Of a stretch of DNA of 64,000 bases, positions 1-8,310 are shown one piece after another. Below the pieces are notes generated by a model. It was not told where the DNA came from and did no database searches. It saw only the letters and a list, made by a program, of their open reading frames with translations. Position numbers and translations under genes: made by a program. Position 1 is the first letter of the stretch, and the number at the start of each line of letters is the position of its first letter. Source of the DNA: JBASEY01 sp049652745 (lineage in GTDB: Bacteria > CSSED10-310); assembly GCA_049652745.1 (NCBI GenBank), contig JBASEY010000028.1, positions 1 through 64,000 on the forward strand. Reading direction: 5' to 3'.

Positions 1-49
1 GAATCGGAAATAACCTTAAATCAAATTGTCGTGGCTGACCCTTCAACAC

Positions 50-115
50 AAAAAATCCCCGAAATATACCCCCAAAACTGGGGAAAGTTATTGGCCAATT
101 TCTGGGGATTTTTAT
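50..115 (-). terminator. Probable intrinsic terminator of the 112-762 gene
   Basis: An outer stem pairs AAAATCCCC-AGAAAT (about 99-115) with ATTTC-GGGGATTTT (about 50-65) with one bulged base. Inside it sits a second hairpin, CCCC-AGTTTT-GGGG (about 71-84). On the minus strand the outer stem ends in a run of T. It overlaps the stop codon of the gene it would terminate, which is compatible with a short 3' UTR. Seen by eye; no folding energy was calculated. Confidence 0.55.
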
Positions 116-762
116 TGGCCAGTAACACCATTATTGGAAACAATAAAATACTCAACAGGATTTTTGTCGACACGGGTTCCTTGAGACCAGGGAATCCCGG
201 GGAAAGACGGATTAATTTTTGCTATGTCATTTTTGTTTTGTATTTCCTTAGTGGGAGGCTCCCACAAAATATTGCCTTGATGATCTAATAAAAAAAAGCG
301 TGGCTGAATCAATTCGTAACCGATAAACTGTTGCAACAGATTAATGCCGACATATTTGTGGTTTGTGCTTAGTCTGACATCACACATGAATGTCCGTGGA
401 TCGCCGCTGTCAGATGTAAACCTAAATTCTATTTTCCTATGAGCATCATTATTTCGACTGTAATAAGGATCTAATTTTTCCACTCCCATCATCAGTTCAT
501 TCAAATAGGAATTGTCGAATGTCCCTGAATAATCTGGATTGTATCCATCCTTGATCTTCTTCGTAAGTGTTTTTAGGCATGTCTCGACGGTTGGACTATT
601 CACCTCAATTATTTGCGGCTCACCCATGATTGACACCTCAGAATATTCAACTTTTCTAATTAGCTTCAGTTGATCGTCAAGAAGAAGATTATTTAGTTCT
701 GAAGCAAATGCGGGTATGCACAAGAGTAGGAATATCAGAAAGAATTTTGTTCTGATTCTCAT
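112..762 (-). CDS. Secreted protein of unknown function
   Basis: The product is about 216 residues and opens with a clear signal peptide: a basic start, the hydrophobic stretch FFLIFLLLCIPAF, then an Ala-Ser cleavage site near residue 20. The rest is polar with no motif I recognise. The ATG at 762 is chosen because a GGAGG ribosome site (771-775) lies 8 bases upstream; a TTG further upstream falls inside that site. It is probably exported to the periplasm or outer surface. It stands alone, next to the insertion-disrupted comM region, and is followed by its own terminator. Function unknown. Confidence 0.75.
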   Translation of the reverse strand: MRIRTKFFLIFLLLCIPAFASELNNLLLDDQLKLIRKVEYSEVSIMGEPQIIEVNSPTVETCLKTLTKKIKDGYNPDYSGTFDNSYLNELMMGVEKLDPYYSRNNDAHRKIEFRFTSDSGDPRTFMCDVRLSTNHKYVGINLLQQFIGYELIQPRFFLLDHQGNILWEPPTKEIQNKNDIAKINPSFPGIPWSQGTRVDKNPVEYFIVSNNGVTGQ

Positions 763-863
763 GACAATTACCTCCAAAGGAATATGTCGTCAACGTAATC
801 AACATTTCATTCATCCGATTATCTTATTATTAATCTGCCAAGTCAAATACTCCTTGTGTTAAG

Positions 864-905
864 ATGATTCAACGGCCCTGTTTTGTGAAGCAGGAATCAT
901 TTTTT
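864..905 (+). terminator. Terminator-like hairpin
   Basis: ATGATTC (864-870) pairs with GAATCAT (894-900), with an inner CCTG/CAGG pairing, followed directly by five T. No gene ends just upstream on this strand, so it may terminate a small RNA or act on the opposite gene's antisense transcript. Confidence 0.4.
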
Positions 906-970
906 CTGAATTACTTTGTAGTTGCGGCCCAGATAATAGGATGGCCGTACCTTTTACAATGGATTCCAAA

Positions 971-1018
971 CCCCTAAGTCTTTCGCAGATGAAAGGAAAA
1001 CTCGCGGGGCTTTTTTTT
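971..1018 (+). terminator. Second terminator-like hairpin with T8
   Basis: CCCC (971-974) pairs with GGGG (1006-1009), AGT with ACT, and an inner CTTTC/GAAAG stem (980-984 and 991-995) closes on GCAGAT. Eight T follow at 1011-1018. Like the hairpin at 864 it has no annotated plus-strand gene before it. Confidence 0.4.
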
Positions 1019-1167
1019 ATATGAATTTCCGGGTAAATCATTTTAGATTACATAAATCGTCTGTATTCCGGACGACATCGTTCGTATTTCGAACATGTCG
1101 GAATCCACGAAATATGAGCCAAATAAAATGTCTTTTAATTTCAATGGATTATTCGACTCCAACAATT

Positions 1168-1183
1168 TGGCAAAAACTTTGCT
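1168..1183 (+). promoter_or_regulatory. Possible sigma-54 (-24/-12) promoter
   Basis: TGG at 1168-1170 and GC at 1181-1182 give the exact GG-N10-GC core of sigma-54 promoters (TGGCA then TTTGC), about 42 bases before the comM start. A single short match can be chance, and comM is not usually sigma-54 controlled. Confidence 0.25.
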
Positions 1184-1224
1184 TGGTTTCAATGTGTTTG
1201 CATTTATTTGGGAGGGTTATCAAT

Positions 1225-1430
1225 ATGATGATAGCAAAAATTCAGACATGCACAGTCGCCGGTGTTGATGTACAACCGGTTTCCGTCGAAGTTTTCATGC
1301 GAGAAGGCCAGTTGCCTGGAATGCTCATGGTCGGGCTTCCGGACGCCGCCGTCCGTGAAAGCAAGGAACGCGTCTTTGCCGCTATCGCTACGAGCGGGTA
1401 CAGTCTCCCGCTGGAGCGGATCACCGTCAA
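1225..1430 (+). pseudogene. comM: ComM/YifB-type Mg-chelatase-like ATPase, N-terminal fragment
   Basis: The first 68 residues match the N-terminal start of the ComM/YifB AAA+ family, with the characteristic runs VAGVDVQPVSVEV, LPGMLMVGLPDAAVRESKER and GYSLPLERITV. ComM acts on DNA during natural transformation by promoting branch migration. The family is normally about 500 residues, so the ATPase core is missing here. Homology stops at base 1430, exactly where the terminal repeat of the insertion sequence begins. The ATG at 1225 is preceded by GGAGG (1211-1215). Just after the other end of the element, the minimal peptide N-P-S-D-L resembles the family's next conserved segment, but a stop follows within 20 codons, so the rest is lost. 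Confidence 0.85.
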
Positions 1431-1449
1431 GATGCTGTCTCAATACTTT
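1431..1449 (+). repeat. IS terminal inverted repeat, left
   Basis: It shares the uninterrupted core GCTGTCTCAA with the reverse complement of the right end. The transposase stop codon lies immediately inside it. Confidence 0.75.
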
Positions 1450-2763
1450 CATATTTTCCGTTTAATGACGCCAAATACCGGCTCAACAATGGCTTTACGC
1501 TTTGATAGAAGCGCTTGGTTTGTATCACTGGATTGTTTCTGGCGTTGGCGTTCAACAACATCACAATAAGGTGAACGTTCAAGACTGCGACCTCGTGGAT
1601 CAATACTGCACTGATCACGGAAGGGACAATGACGATAATCGATGCAACGATATAGACGAACTACATACGATTTACGACGGTTCTTTTTTATACGACGAAA
1701 CGAAAGGATTCCCCCTTTCGGACGCGCATAATAATCACCATCCGGATGATAAATAAAACGGGAATGATGAAATTCGCTGGAGCGAGGAATTTGATGATCA
1801 TGGGCGTTATCAGGAAGATGAATCAAAACGTTACGGCTTTTCTCATCAGCCTCATGGAGGGTCTGTCCAGAAAAAAACCAGCATCTGCTACCGTCTCATC
1901 AGCAGTCTTTCCCATCGTATCCTCAACCGTGTCCAACAGACTATCAAGAACAACATTATCGTTTGGCGCCGAGACAACATCTGCACAGACAATCACCCCG
2001 TTTTGATCATCGACTACCACCTGGGCATTATAGCAAAAATCTTTGCCTGGGCCATTTTTCATCATTCGGGCATCATCATCGACCTGGCTGAGGTGATTCA
2101 AACCAGATTCATCCAATTGATCCAGCTTGCGTGTGATTTCATCCTTCAGAGCACGGTGATCCGCAAGCTTGTCTACGAATTCGTCCGGCAACTTGAAGTC
2201 TTTACCATGATCCTGAATCTCGTTTGATTCAATCTGGCCGACAATCGCGGCAATGATGGTATCGATTTGCTCCAGTTTTGCCTGTAGTTTTCTACGATGA
2301 AGTGCTTTATCATTACTGGCATCCGCCCGTACCTTGGTGCCATCCACAGCATGTAATACCATACCCACCAACTCCATCGAATTCGCTAATAGGACACTTT
2401 GCTTAAACACTTTTTTTATCGCTTCACGATTTTTCTTAAAAAAACGCCAAATCGAATTGTGATCTGGATAATTCATTCCTGTCAGCCAGATCATACCCAC
2501 ACTGTCCATGCAGGCTTTTTCCAAATTTCGACTACTGCGAATTTTCATAAAAAAACCATATAACCAAATAGACAGCATGAGATCAGCCGAATAACTCGGT
2601 CTGCCTTCCTTTGCAATCCGTTGAGCAAAGCCTAAAGCGTTTAAATCCAATGATTCAACAAAGGCTCGGATAAATCTCACCGGATGATCTTGGGCACAAA
2701 ATCTTCAAGTGCAACAGGAAATAAAAACGTTTTTTTATGATTAGCGAAAATTTCTAAACTCAT
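1449..2763 (-). pseudogene. IS1182-family transposase, frameshifted
   Basis: The protein is recovered in three pieces. Piece one starts at ATG 2763 (MSLEIFANHKK to about VPK) and breaks near 2690, where one base appears to be missing before the family motif DHPVRFI. Piece two (2680 to 1823) carries the DUF772-like N-terminal region and much of the DDE core, including VDGTKVRADAS and VADAG. Piece three (1826 to 1449) continues in the -1 frame after a run of seven T, reading DAGFFSG, then NVLIHLPDN, and ends at EPVFGVIKRKI. Related transposases usually extend a further 30-70 residues. The T7 run could allow -1 frameshifting, but the 5' break and the short end make an active enzyme unlikely. Confidence 0.85.
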
Positions 2764-2910
2764 GCTCATTCATTCTCAGGTAAAATGACCATTAGAACCA
2801 CTATAACCAATTGAATATATTATCTTATTTGTCAAACAAAAACAAGCCTTTTTATCTGAAAAAAACCGTTTTGTAACAGAGTCGAGACAATAATAACTAA
2901 AACAGGAGAA

Positions 2911-2929
2911 GCAGTTTTGAGACAGCCTC
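2911..2929 (-). repeat. IS terminal inverted repeat, right
   Basis: Read on the minus strand it begins GAGGCTGTCTCAAAAC, a form typical of IS1182-type ends, and matches the left end at 1431-1449. Confidence 0.75.
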
Positions 2930-3037
2930 TTCAAACCCGTCCGATTTGTTTGAAAACAAAGGACTATATGCTCTAAATTCTAACCCTTAAAAAAACAGAC
3001 GGTGATTGCTGAATAAAATTTCATTGGCTTTCAAACC

Positions 3038-3180
3038 TTATTCGCGTCCATTCGCGTTCATTCGCGGTTGTTTCCCAAAAACTCTAAACACTGAAATCCA
3101 ACACTTGAAAATTGGTTATTGAAAATTGGATATTGGAAATTGAAACCAATCTCCCGCCTTTTACCTCTCTCCAAAAAACA
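3038..3180 (+). repeat. Dispersed intergenic repeat, copy A
   Basis: It starts with three 10-base units of the form ATTCGCGTCC, ATTCGCGTTC, ATTCGCGGTT, then a conserved line containing AACTCTAAACACTGAAATCC, then AT-rich near-repeats of ATTGGTTATTGAAA and ATTGGATATTGGAA, and a C/T-rich end. Copy B (40212-40320) is the same sequence in reverse orientation, and copy C (58750-58860) is partial. The rest of the gap 2930-3258 shows nothing else, apart from a weak possible promoter before the tRNA. Confidence 0.7.
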
Positions 3181-3258
3181 ACATAAAAAGCGCCCATCTT
3201 GTCTATTGCCTTTACAGGTGAATTATGGTAAAAAATCCGGCGGTTCTGCTGGATGATT

Positions 3259-3342
3259 GCCGGAGTGATGGAATAGGCAGACGTGCGGGACTCAAAATCC
3301 CGTGCCCTTCGGGGCGTGTGGGTTCGATTCCCACCTCCGGCA
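3259..3342 (+). tRNA. tRNA-Leu, anticodon CAA
   Basis: A class II tRNA with acceptor stem GCCGGAG/CTCCGGC, anticodon stem-loop GGGA-CTCAAAA-TCCC giving anticodon CAA (codon UUG), a long variable arm TGCCCTTCGGGGCG, and T arm GTGGG-TTCGATT-CCCAC. The discriminator is A; CCA is not encoded. Minus-strand frames across it are the usual spurious translations of a tRNA gene. Confidence 0.95.
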
Positions 3343-3459
3343 TGCTGTTTGCCCGACGAATACTTCGTGCGGGCATTTTGTTTTGCTCTTTTCCGATCAT
3401 TTCCGTTACTATGAAAGAGTCGGCCGATCGATTTTGAACCGATAAACAGGGAAGATCGA

Positions 3460-4137
3460 ATGATAAAGACCAAGCGCAACGAAAATAAAAACAAAACTCA
3501 GGACACAATAATTTTGCTGCCGGATGTCTGTTCGTTAGGCGTCATTAAAAGCATGTCCGATAACGATCATGAGTTGGAGCGCTTGAGCATGATAGAACTG
3601 ACGCTTCAAGAATATCTTGAAAACAAGCTGGATTTGGTTGTTCACGCGATCCGGATGGCCAATTCCGTTCAGTTGACGCATGTTCCTGAGCTGGCAAGGG
3701 CTAAGGAAGGCGAAGAGCAAAATTCTTTGGCGGTGTCTTTTCACCATGAAAAGAAATGGAAAAACGACAGAGAAAACCCTTTGGTGGCCGCTGTCATGCC
3801 TGTCAAACGGATTATGGATTCAGACGAGCTTACAGCATTCAACGATCAGGTCGTGCAGACGGAGAGCTTGGGATTGACGATGAATTTTGCCGACACGGTC
3901 TCTATCGTCATGCTGTTAGACTTGCTGGCTATCGGTACATCCCCGTTTGAAAAGGCATCGGAAGCAATCGGCAATTATTATTTCAAAATAGTCTATTATG
4001 GAGAATTTCAGCCGGCTTTGCCGAACGCAATCGATCCATTGATGCATGCTTTGGAACATCGCCGAAAAACACAGTCGTCTGCCGTGAACGGCGATTCAAT
4101 CGATCTGACAGGGCTGCTGCCGGACGCATTTGCCTGA
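3460..4137 (+). CDS. Protein of unknown function
   Basis: 225 residues, predicted cytoplasmic, with no signal peptide or membrane segment. The N-terminus is rich in Lys and Asn, followed by helical, charged sequence and a hydrophobic central stretch (TVSIVMLLDLLAIG, about residues 146-159). I do not recognise the family. The start at 3460 has only a weak GGGAAG upstream; an internal ATG at 3553 (MSDNDHEL) is possible and would remove the basic lead. It lies just after the tRNA gene and is convergent with the selenoprotein gene. No functional clue from neighbours. Confidence 0.6.
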   Translation: MIKTKRNENKNKTQDTIILLPDVCSLGVIKSMSDNDHELERLSMIELTLQEYLENKLDLVVHAIRMANSVQLTHVPELARAKEGEEQNSLAVSFHHEKKWKNDRENPLVAAVMPVKRIMDSDELTAFNDQVVQTESLGLTMNFADTVSIVMLLDLLAIGTSPFEKASEAIGNYYFKIVYYGEFQPALPNAIDPLMHALEHRRKTQSSAVNGDSIDLTGLLPDAFA

Positions 4138-4210
4138 AACTCAGACAAGCGTTGAATACCGCTTTTTGGAAACACTCAAAAAGTCAAGGAAATAGACCAA
4201 TCAGGACGGA

Positions 4211-4438
4211 TCATGAATGTCGAACGCGAATCAGATCGGAGATTTCGCCAGGGTTCGGAAATCGGCCTGTATCGAATTTCGAGTAGATCAGGGTGCCGTC
4301 GAGAGTAATATCGTAAACTCCACCGCTTCCCGGTATCAATTCGACATCGGCATTGAAATTCTGTTTGAGTTCGGCCGCCAGACCTGCGGCACGGGGTCGG
4401 TAGTTTCACTCCATGCAAAACGTGATAGTGATTGTCAT
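4211..4438 (-). CDS. SelW/Rdx-family selenoprotein (Sec encoded by TGA)
   Basis: A 75-residue thioredoxin-fold redox protein of the SelW/Rdx family. It reads MTITITFCMEU, where U is an in-frame TGA (4406-4408), giving the family's C-x-x-U redox motif at residues 8-11. The family signature follows: NYRPRAAGLAAELKQ, IPGSGGVYDI, then TGRFPNPGEI near the C-terminus. Reading stops at TGA if Sec is not inserted, so simple gene calling misses it. The ATG at 4438 has AAGGAG 7 bases upstream. A bacterial SECIS hairpin lies just after the TGA. The family is linked to thiol redox reactions, but the physiological partner is not settled. A decayed cysteine version is unlikely, because the rest is intact and the hairpin is present. 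Diverges from the HAD gene. Confidence 0.88.
4374..4390 (-). other. Bacterial SECIS element
   Basis: On the minus strand, GCCGC (4390-4386) and GCGGC (4378-4374) form a perfect 5-bp stem around the loop AGGTCTG. The loop carries the GGU that SelB recognises. The GGU lies 22-24 bases after the TGA, inside the usual 16-37 base window for bacterial SECIS elements. Confidence 0.8.
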
Positions 4439-4562
4439 CGCATGTCTCCTTTTGAATCTTTGCTTTCATTCTGTCTTGCCGACAATACCTGCAACAGGTA
4501 AACTTGCTGCGTTGTCCAGGCTTTATAAGCATACAGGATAACGGTCTTGGTTCAAGGAAAAC

Positions 4563-5159
4563 ATGATGAAAGACGGATTGGCGTTATTTGATTTCGACGG
4601 AACGATAACCGTCAAGGATACTCTGCTGGACTTTGCTGTATATGTGAAAGGCCTGCCGTTGTCGACCCTGGTTTATATCCGATTGATACCTGCATTTGTC
4701 GCTTGGAAACGGGGCAAAATAACGAATCAGGATTTCAAGGAACGGTTTCTGACGATGTCATTTCAAGGATTGAGCGAATCCTATCTTCGCAGCAAAGGAA
4801 ATGAATATGGTCGAGATCGGATTCCACGGCTTTTACGCCCTAAAGCTCTGGAGCGGTTGGAATGGCACCGGGAACAGGGGCATCGAATCGTGATAGTCTC
4901 GGCGTCCACAGATGTCTGGCTGTCGGAATGGTGTCGTCTTCAGGGACTTGAGTTGATCTGTTCGAAGCTGGAGTTTATCGACGGTGTCTGCACCGGCCGA
5001 TTGCAGGGAGTGAATTGCCGTGGCGCAGAAAAAGTCAGTCGAATTCAGGCGGAGATTGCCACGTCGGATTACCAGGTGATTTATGCTTATGGTGACAGCA
5101 GTGGTGACAAGGAGATGTTGGAGTTTGCCGACAAAAAGTTTTTCAAGCCGTTTCACTGA
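4563..5159 (+). CDS. HAD-IB family phosphatase (SerB-like)
   Basis: 198 residues. Motif I FDFDGT (residues 9-14) supplies the nucleophile and acid/base aspartates, motif II is the Ser of IVIVSAS (about 111-117), and motif IV is GDSSGD near the C-terminus. Subfamily IB enzymes are phosphoserine-phosphatase-like and hydrolyse phosphomonoesters in the cytoplasm; the substrate cannot be read from sequence. A helical cap (about residues 20-95) follows motif I as in SerB-like proteins. Two ATGs (4563, 4566) are adjacent. It is transcribed away from the selenoprotein gene and no metabolic partner is nearby. Confidence 0.85.
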   Translation: MMKDGLALFDFDGTITVKDTLLDFAVYVKGLPLSTLVYIRLIPAFVAWKRGKITNQDFKERFLTMSFQGLSESYLRSKGNEYGRDRIPRLLRPKALERLEWHREQGHRIVIVSASTDVWLSEWCRLQGLELICSKLEFIDGVCTGRLQGVNCRGAEKVSRIQAEIATSDYQVIYAYGDSSGDKEMLEFADKKFFKPFH

Positions 5160-5328
5160 CGGAACCATCGATCTACATAATTGATCTCTGGCGTTTTACA
5201 CACAAACTCTTCATTTTTTTTCGTGATACATTTGGCAAGGCAGACCATTCCGCTTTCCCCTGTTTTGTTTTTATCTATGGACTGTTTATCCATAACCATA
5301 GAAGTGTGTGGTTTTGGGTTTTCGTCGT

Positions 5329-6246
5329 TTATAAAAACAGCAGGCTGACTCCGATAACGGATATAGTTGCGCCGATGACGTCTATGGCTGTTAATTTTTC
5401 TTTGAACAGAACAATTGACGGAGGGATGATCAGGATGGGCACGATCGCCATGATGGTCGAAGCGATACCGGTTTCGGTGTGTTGGACAGCCAGCAGCGAA
5501 AACGTGACGCCAAGAAACGGGCCGAACAGAGCTCCCAAGGTGATAAAAAAGACGGCTTTTTTGTCGGCAAGCGCTTTTTTGACTTTCGGCCATTGTCCGC
5601 TGAAGGTGAACAACAAGGCGAAGCCTATTGTGCCGGCGATAACCCGGATGTGCGTGGCGGCTCCGGCATCGTAGGATTTCATTCCATATTTACTGATGAC
5701 AAGGCCGATGGCCTGGCCGGCTGCACCGCAAAATGCGAATATGACTCCTTTCGTCAACGATTTTTGCATGTTTTTTTCGGCTGTTCGGGTCATGGTATGA
5801 CGTTTGTTGACGACCATGACGATTCCGCCGATCGTCAATGCCATCCCAACCCAAGCAAGCGGTTCCAGGCGCTCATTCAGAAGCCACCATCCGATCAAGG
5901 TCGTCATAAGAGGCACGGCGGACATCATTAGAGAAGAAATTCTGGAGCCGACCATGACAAAGGCTTGAAAAAGGCAGAGATCGCCGAAGCAAAATCCGAC
6001 GAGTCCGGAGATGCTCATCCATGTCCAGGTAAAGGTGGAAGCGTCGCTGGGAACGATCATCCCGCGCATACCAAGGCCGTATGTGCTGAAGAAAAGCAGG
6101 GCGATGAAGAGACGCAGGAAATTGACAGGAAGCGAACCGACACGTTTGCCGGTAAATTCGAAAACCAACGCGGTAATCGTCCAGCAAACGGCGGTAATGA
6201 AAGCGAAGAGCTCGCCTGCATAAGGCATGACTTTAAAAAAACCCAT
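5329..6246 (-). CDS. EamA/DMT-family transporter
   Basis: 305 residues with about ten hydrophobic segments arranged as two repeats of five, the hallmark of EamA (drug/metabolite) transporters. Typical EamA signatures are seen, such as the helix ending in LNERLEPLAWVG in the first half and the related LFKEKLTAIDVIG in the second. These inner-membrane proteins move small metabolites or amino acids; the substrate is unknown. No clear ribosome site precedes ATG 6246, and MPYAGELF six codons in is an alternative start. It diverges from the lytic transglycosylase gene. Confidence 0.85.
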   Translation of the reverse strand: MGFFKVMPYAGELFAFITAVCWTITALVFEFTGKRVGSLPVNFLRLFIALLFFSTYGLGMRGMIVPSDASTFTWTWMSISGLVGFCFGDLCLFQAFVMVGSRISSLMMSAVPLMTTLIGWWLLNERLEPLAWVGMALTIGGIVMVVNKRHTMTRTAEKNMQKSLTKGVIFAFCGAAGQAIGLVISKYGMKSYDAGAATHIRVIAGTIGFALLFTFSGQWPKVKKALADKKAVFFITLGALFGPFLGVTFSLLAVQHTETGIASTIMAIVPILIIPPSIVLFKEKLTAIDVIGATISVIGVSLLFL

Positions 6247-6364
6247 CTATCACAACTCGATTATCGTAGGAAATATGATATACTCCGTCTGTTAATCTTG
6301 CTTCTGCCGATCCGTAAGGCAGTGAGCATTGTATTCATATCATCGGCTGAAGGAGACTGCCACG

Positions 6365-8260
6365 GTGAAATGCTTAAAACCCCGCGACAACTTGTTACTG
6401 ATAAGTATCAGCGTTTGTTTAATCATGTTTTCAGGGTGTACACACCTGAAAAAAACGACTTCGGACGATGTCGGCTCATGCTCTGAAGAAGGCTCGGTCG
6501 TGATAGCTGGTTCATATGACGATATTGAATCGACGTCCCTTAGCGGGGTGACGGGGAGCAATCTGTCGACCCGCCAACTTGTTGAAGAGGCGCGCTCACT
6601 GGCCTGTTCCGGCGCTCTTCAATTCCGGGAAGGTGAACATGACGAAGCATTGGAAAATTTTGAGGCTGCCGTCATGAATCTCCAACTGGCGGATTTACCG
6701 GAAGATATGCAGTCCTTGACCTTCTTGCAGCCGTATCTTCCGGAGTCGTGCAGAATGATCGATATCAGCAAAACCTATATATCACTGAAAGATTTTCGTG
6801 ATCGCGAATCGAAGTTTTCAGAACAAGTTCCGGATGCGGAGGGTGTGTTCAGCCAAGCGGACAGTGTTTTCATCGAGATGGAAATTCGACGTTTTCTGGA
6901 AAATTTAGGGGAAAAGTGTGATCGCGATGATGAGATGGCTGTATTTGTCGACGAGGTGGAAAATTTTATCAATTATTATTTGACGGTGAAAAGGGAATGG
7001 TTTGAGCGCAGTTTTTACCGGATGTTAAAATATCGGCAGACAGTCAGTGAAATCATGTCGGAAAAGCGGATGCCGAAAGAGCTGGTTTATTTGGCTTTTA
7101 TTGAAAGCGGTTTTGTCTATCGAGCGACCAGTCGGGCGAATGCGCAGGGTATCTGGCAGTTTATCAACAGCACCGGCAAAAATTACGGTTTGAAAATAGC
7201 CGGCGGCATCGATGAACGGCTCGATCCTATCAAGGCGACGATTGCCGCCAGAGAATATCTGTTGGATCTGATCGCTATTTTCGGGTCGGAATCCTTTCTA
7301 TTGGCGATGGCCTCTTATAATGCCGGTGAGGGACGGGTTCAACGGTGCTTGAGACAGATCAACGACCCGTTTGTCGACCGATCGTTCTGGCAGATACGGG
7401 ACTGTCTTCACAGGGAAACACAGGAATATATTCCTCGGATTATAGCAGCCGGAATTTTGTGTGAAAATCCTAAACGGTTTGGGTTGGATGTAAAAACTCC
7501 TGATGAGTTTTTTTGTGATCTCGATGTGATCATTTGCCCGGATAGAGTAAAACTCAGTGAAATTGCCAAAGTGGCCGGAATAACAGTTGGTGAACTCAGA
7601 GAGCTTAATCCTGATCTTCCCAGTGGCGGCACTTGGACACCGGTCACCAATATGCATCTCTATGTGCCGGAAGGAAAAGGCGAATCATTTCGGTTGGCGA
7701 TGCATACCTTCGAAAAAGCTCCCGCCGTCTCTGAATTGTACCATGTCGTCAAAGCCGGTGAAACCTTGTCATCTATCGGCAGGCTATACAAAATACCTTA
7801 CAGCCATATCGCAGGCTGGAACAATCTGCGTTCACCATACAATATCAAACCAGGTCAACGCCTGTTGATTCAATCTCCCGGTACAGGAACGGCATCGACT
7901 TCAAGTATCCCGAAGTCGACATCAACGCCGGCTCAAGCATCCCAAACCGGGAAAACAGTCACGTATACCGTTCAAAAAGGCAATTATCTGGCAGGTATCG
8001 GAGAACTGTTCGGCGTATCGGCGCGTGATATCATGGCTTGGAATAATTTGAGCCGAGGAACGATTTATCCAGGCCAAAAGCTGGTTATCAAACCCGCTTT
8101 CCCGACAGAAAGAGTAGAACACCATGTTGCAACGGGCGATACGTTGCATAACATTTCAAAGCGCTATGGCGTCTCGATCGATTCAATCCTGTTCGTCAAT
8201 GGATTGGCGCCCGGATCCTTGAAGCTTGGCGAAACTCTGGTCATCTACAAGCGTAGTTGA
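6365..8260 (+). CDS. mltD: Lipoprotein lytic transglycosylase with LysM repeats (MltD-like)
   Basis: About 631 residues. GTG 6365 is preferred because AAGGAG lies 9 bases upstream and a lipoprotein signal follows directly, with lipobox FSGC. The SLT domain begins near residue 230; the catalytic Glu is in AFIESGF (about residue 247), followed by AQGIWQF and the later MASYNAGEGRV. Three LysM repeats follow, at about 459-503, 533-577 and 586-630, each with the pattern V-x-x-G-D/E-T/Y-L and an asparagine-rich N-N-L or N-G-L turn; a degenerate LysM-like segment lies before them. The enzyme would cut peptidoglycan glycan strands to 1,6-anhydro ends from the outer-membrane side. Only the family assignment is firm; mltD is the closest known name. 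Confidence 0.88.
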   Translation: MKCLKPRDNLLLISISVCLIMFSGCTHLKKTTSDDVGSCSEEGSVVIAGSYDDIESTSLSGVTGSNLSTRQLVEEARSLACSGALQFREGEHDEALENFEAAVMNLQLADLPEDMQSLTFLQPYLPESCRMIDISKTYISLKDFRDRESKFSEQVPDAEGVFSQADSVFIEMEIRRFLENLGEKCDRDDEMAVFVDEVENFINYYLTVKREWFERSFYRMLKYRQTVSEIMSEKRMPKELVYLAFIESGFVYRATSRANAQGIWQFINSTGKNYGLKIAGGIDERLDPIKATIAAREYLLDLIAIFGSESFLLAMASYNAGEGRVQRCLRQINDPFVDRSFWQIRDCLHRETQEYIPRIIAAGILCENPKRFGLDVKTPDEFFCDLDVIICPDRVKLSEIAKVAGITVGELRELNPDLPSGGTWTPVTNMHLYVPEGKGESFRLAMHTFEKAPAVSELYHVVKAGETLSSIGRLYKIPYSHIAGWNNLRSPYNIKPGQRLLIQSPGTGTASTSSIPKSTSTPAQASQTGKTVTYTVQKGNYLAGIGELFGVSARDIMAWNNLSRGTIYPGQKLVIKPAFPTERVEHHVATGDTLHNISKRYGVSIDSILFVNGLAPGSLKLGETLVIYKRS

Positions 8261-8310
8261 AGATCGATAGTCTGCGCTTCGTAAAATGATTTTTATCCGA
8301 ACACCCTGGT

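Larger units (their letters stand above)
763..1224. other. Gene-free stretch with two terminator-like hairpins
   Basis: No convincing coding region. It holds two plus-strand hairpins with T runs (864-905 and 971-1018) and a possible sigma-54 site (1168-1183), listed separately. A 60-codon minus-strand frame at 859-1041 lacks a ribosome site and crosses both hairpins, so it is not called. Confidence 0.5.
1431..2929 (-). mobile_element. IS1182-type insertion sequence, decayed
   Basis: A 1.5-kb element bounded by imperfect terminal inverted repeats: left end GATGCTGTCTCAATACTTT (1431-1449), right end, read inward, GAGGCTGTCTCAAAACTGC (2929-2911), 15 of 19 matching. The transposase lies on the minus strand and is broken by at least one true frameshift and a short C-terminus. 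The tetranucleotide TCAA flanks the element at 1427-1430 and 2931-2934 (one base beyond the right end) and might be a target duplication. It interrupts comM. Confidence 0.8.

Noticed and set aside
859..1041. A 60-codon minus-strand gene
   Set aside because: No ribosome site, no known family, and it crosses two terminator-like hairpins.
3084..3508. Minus-strand coding frames across the tRNA-Leu gene
   Set aside because: Their sequence (GGNRTHTPR style and arginine-rich) is the standard false translation of a tRNA; the tRNA structure is complete.
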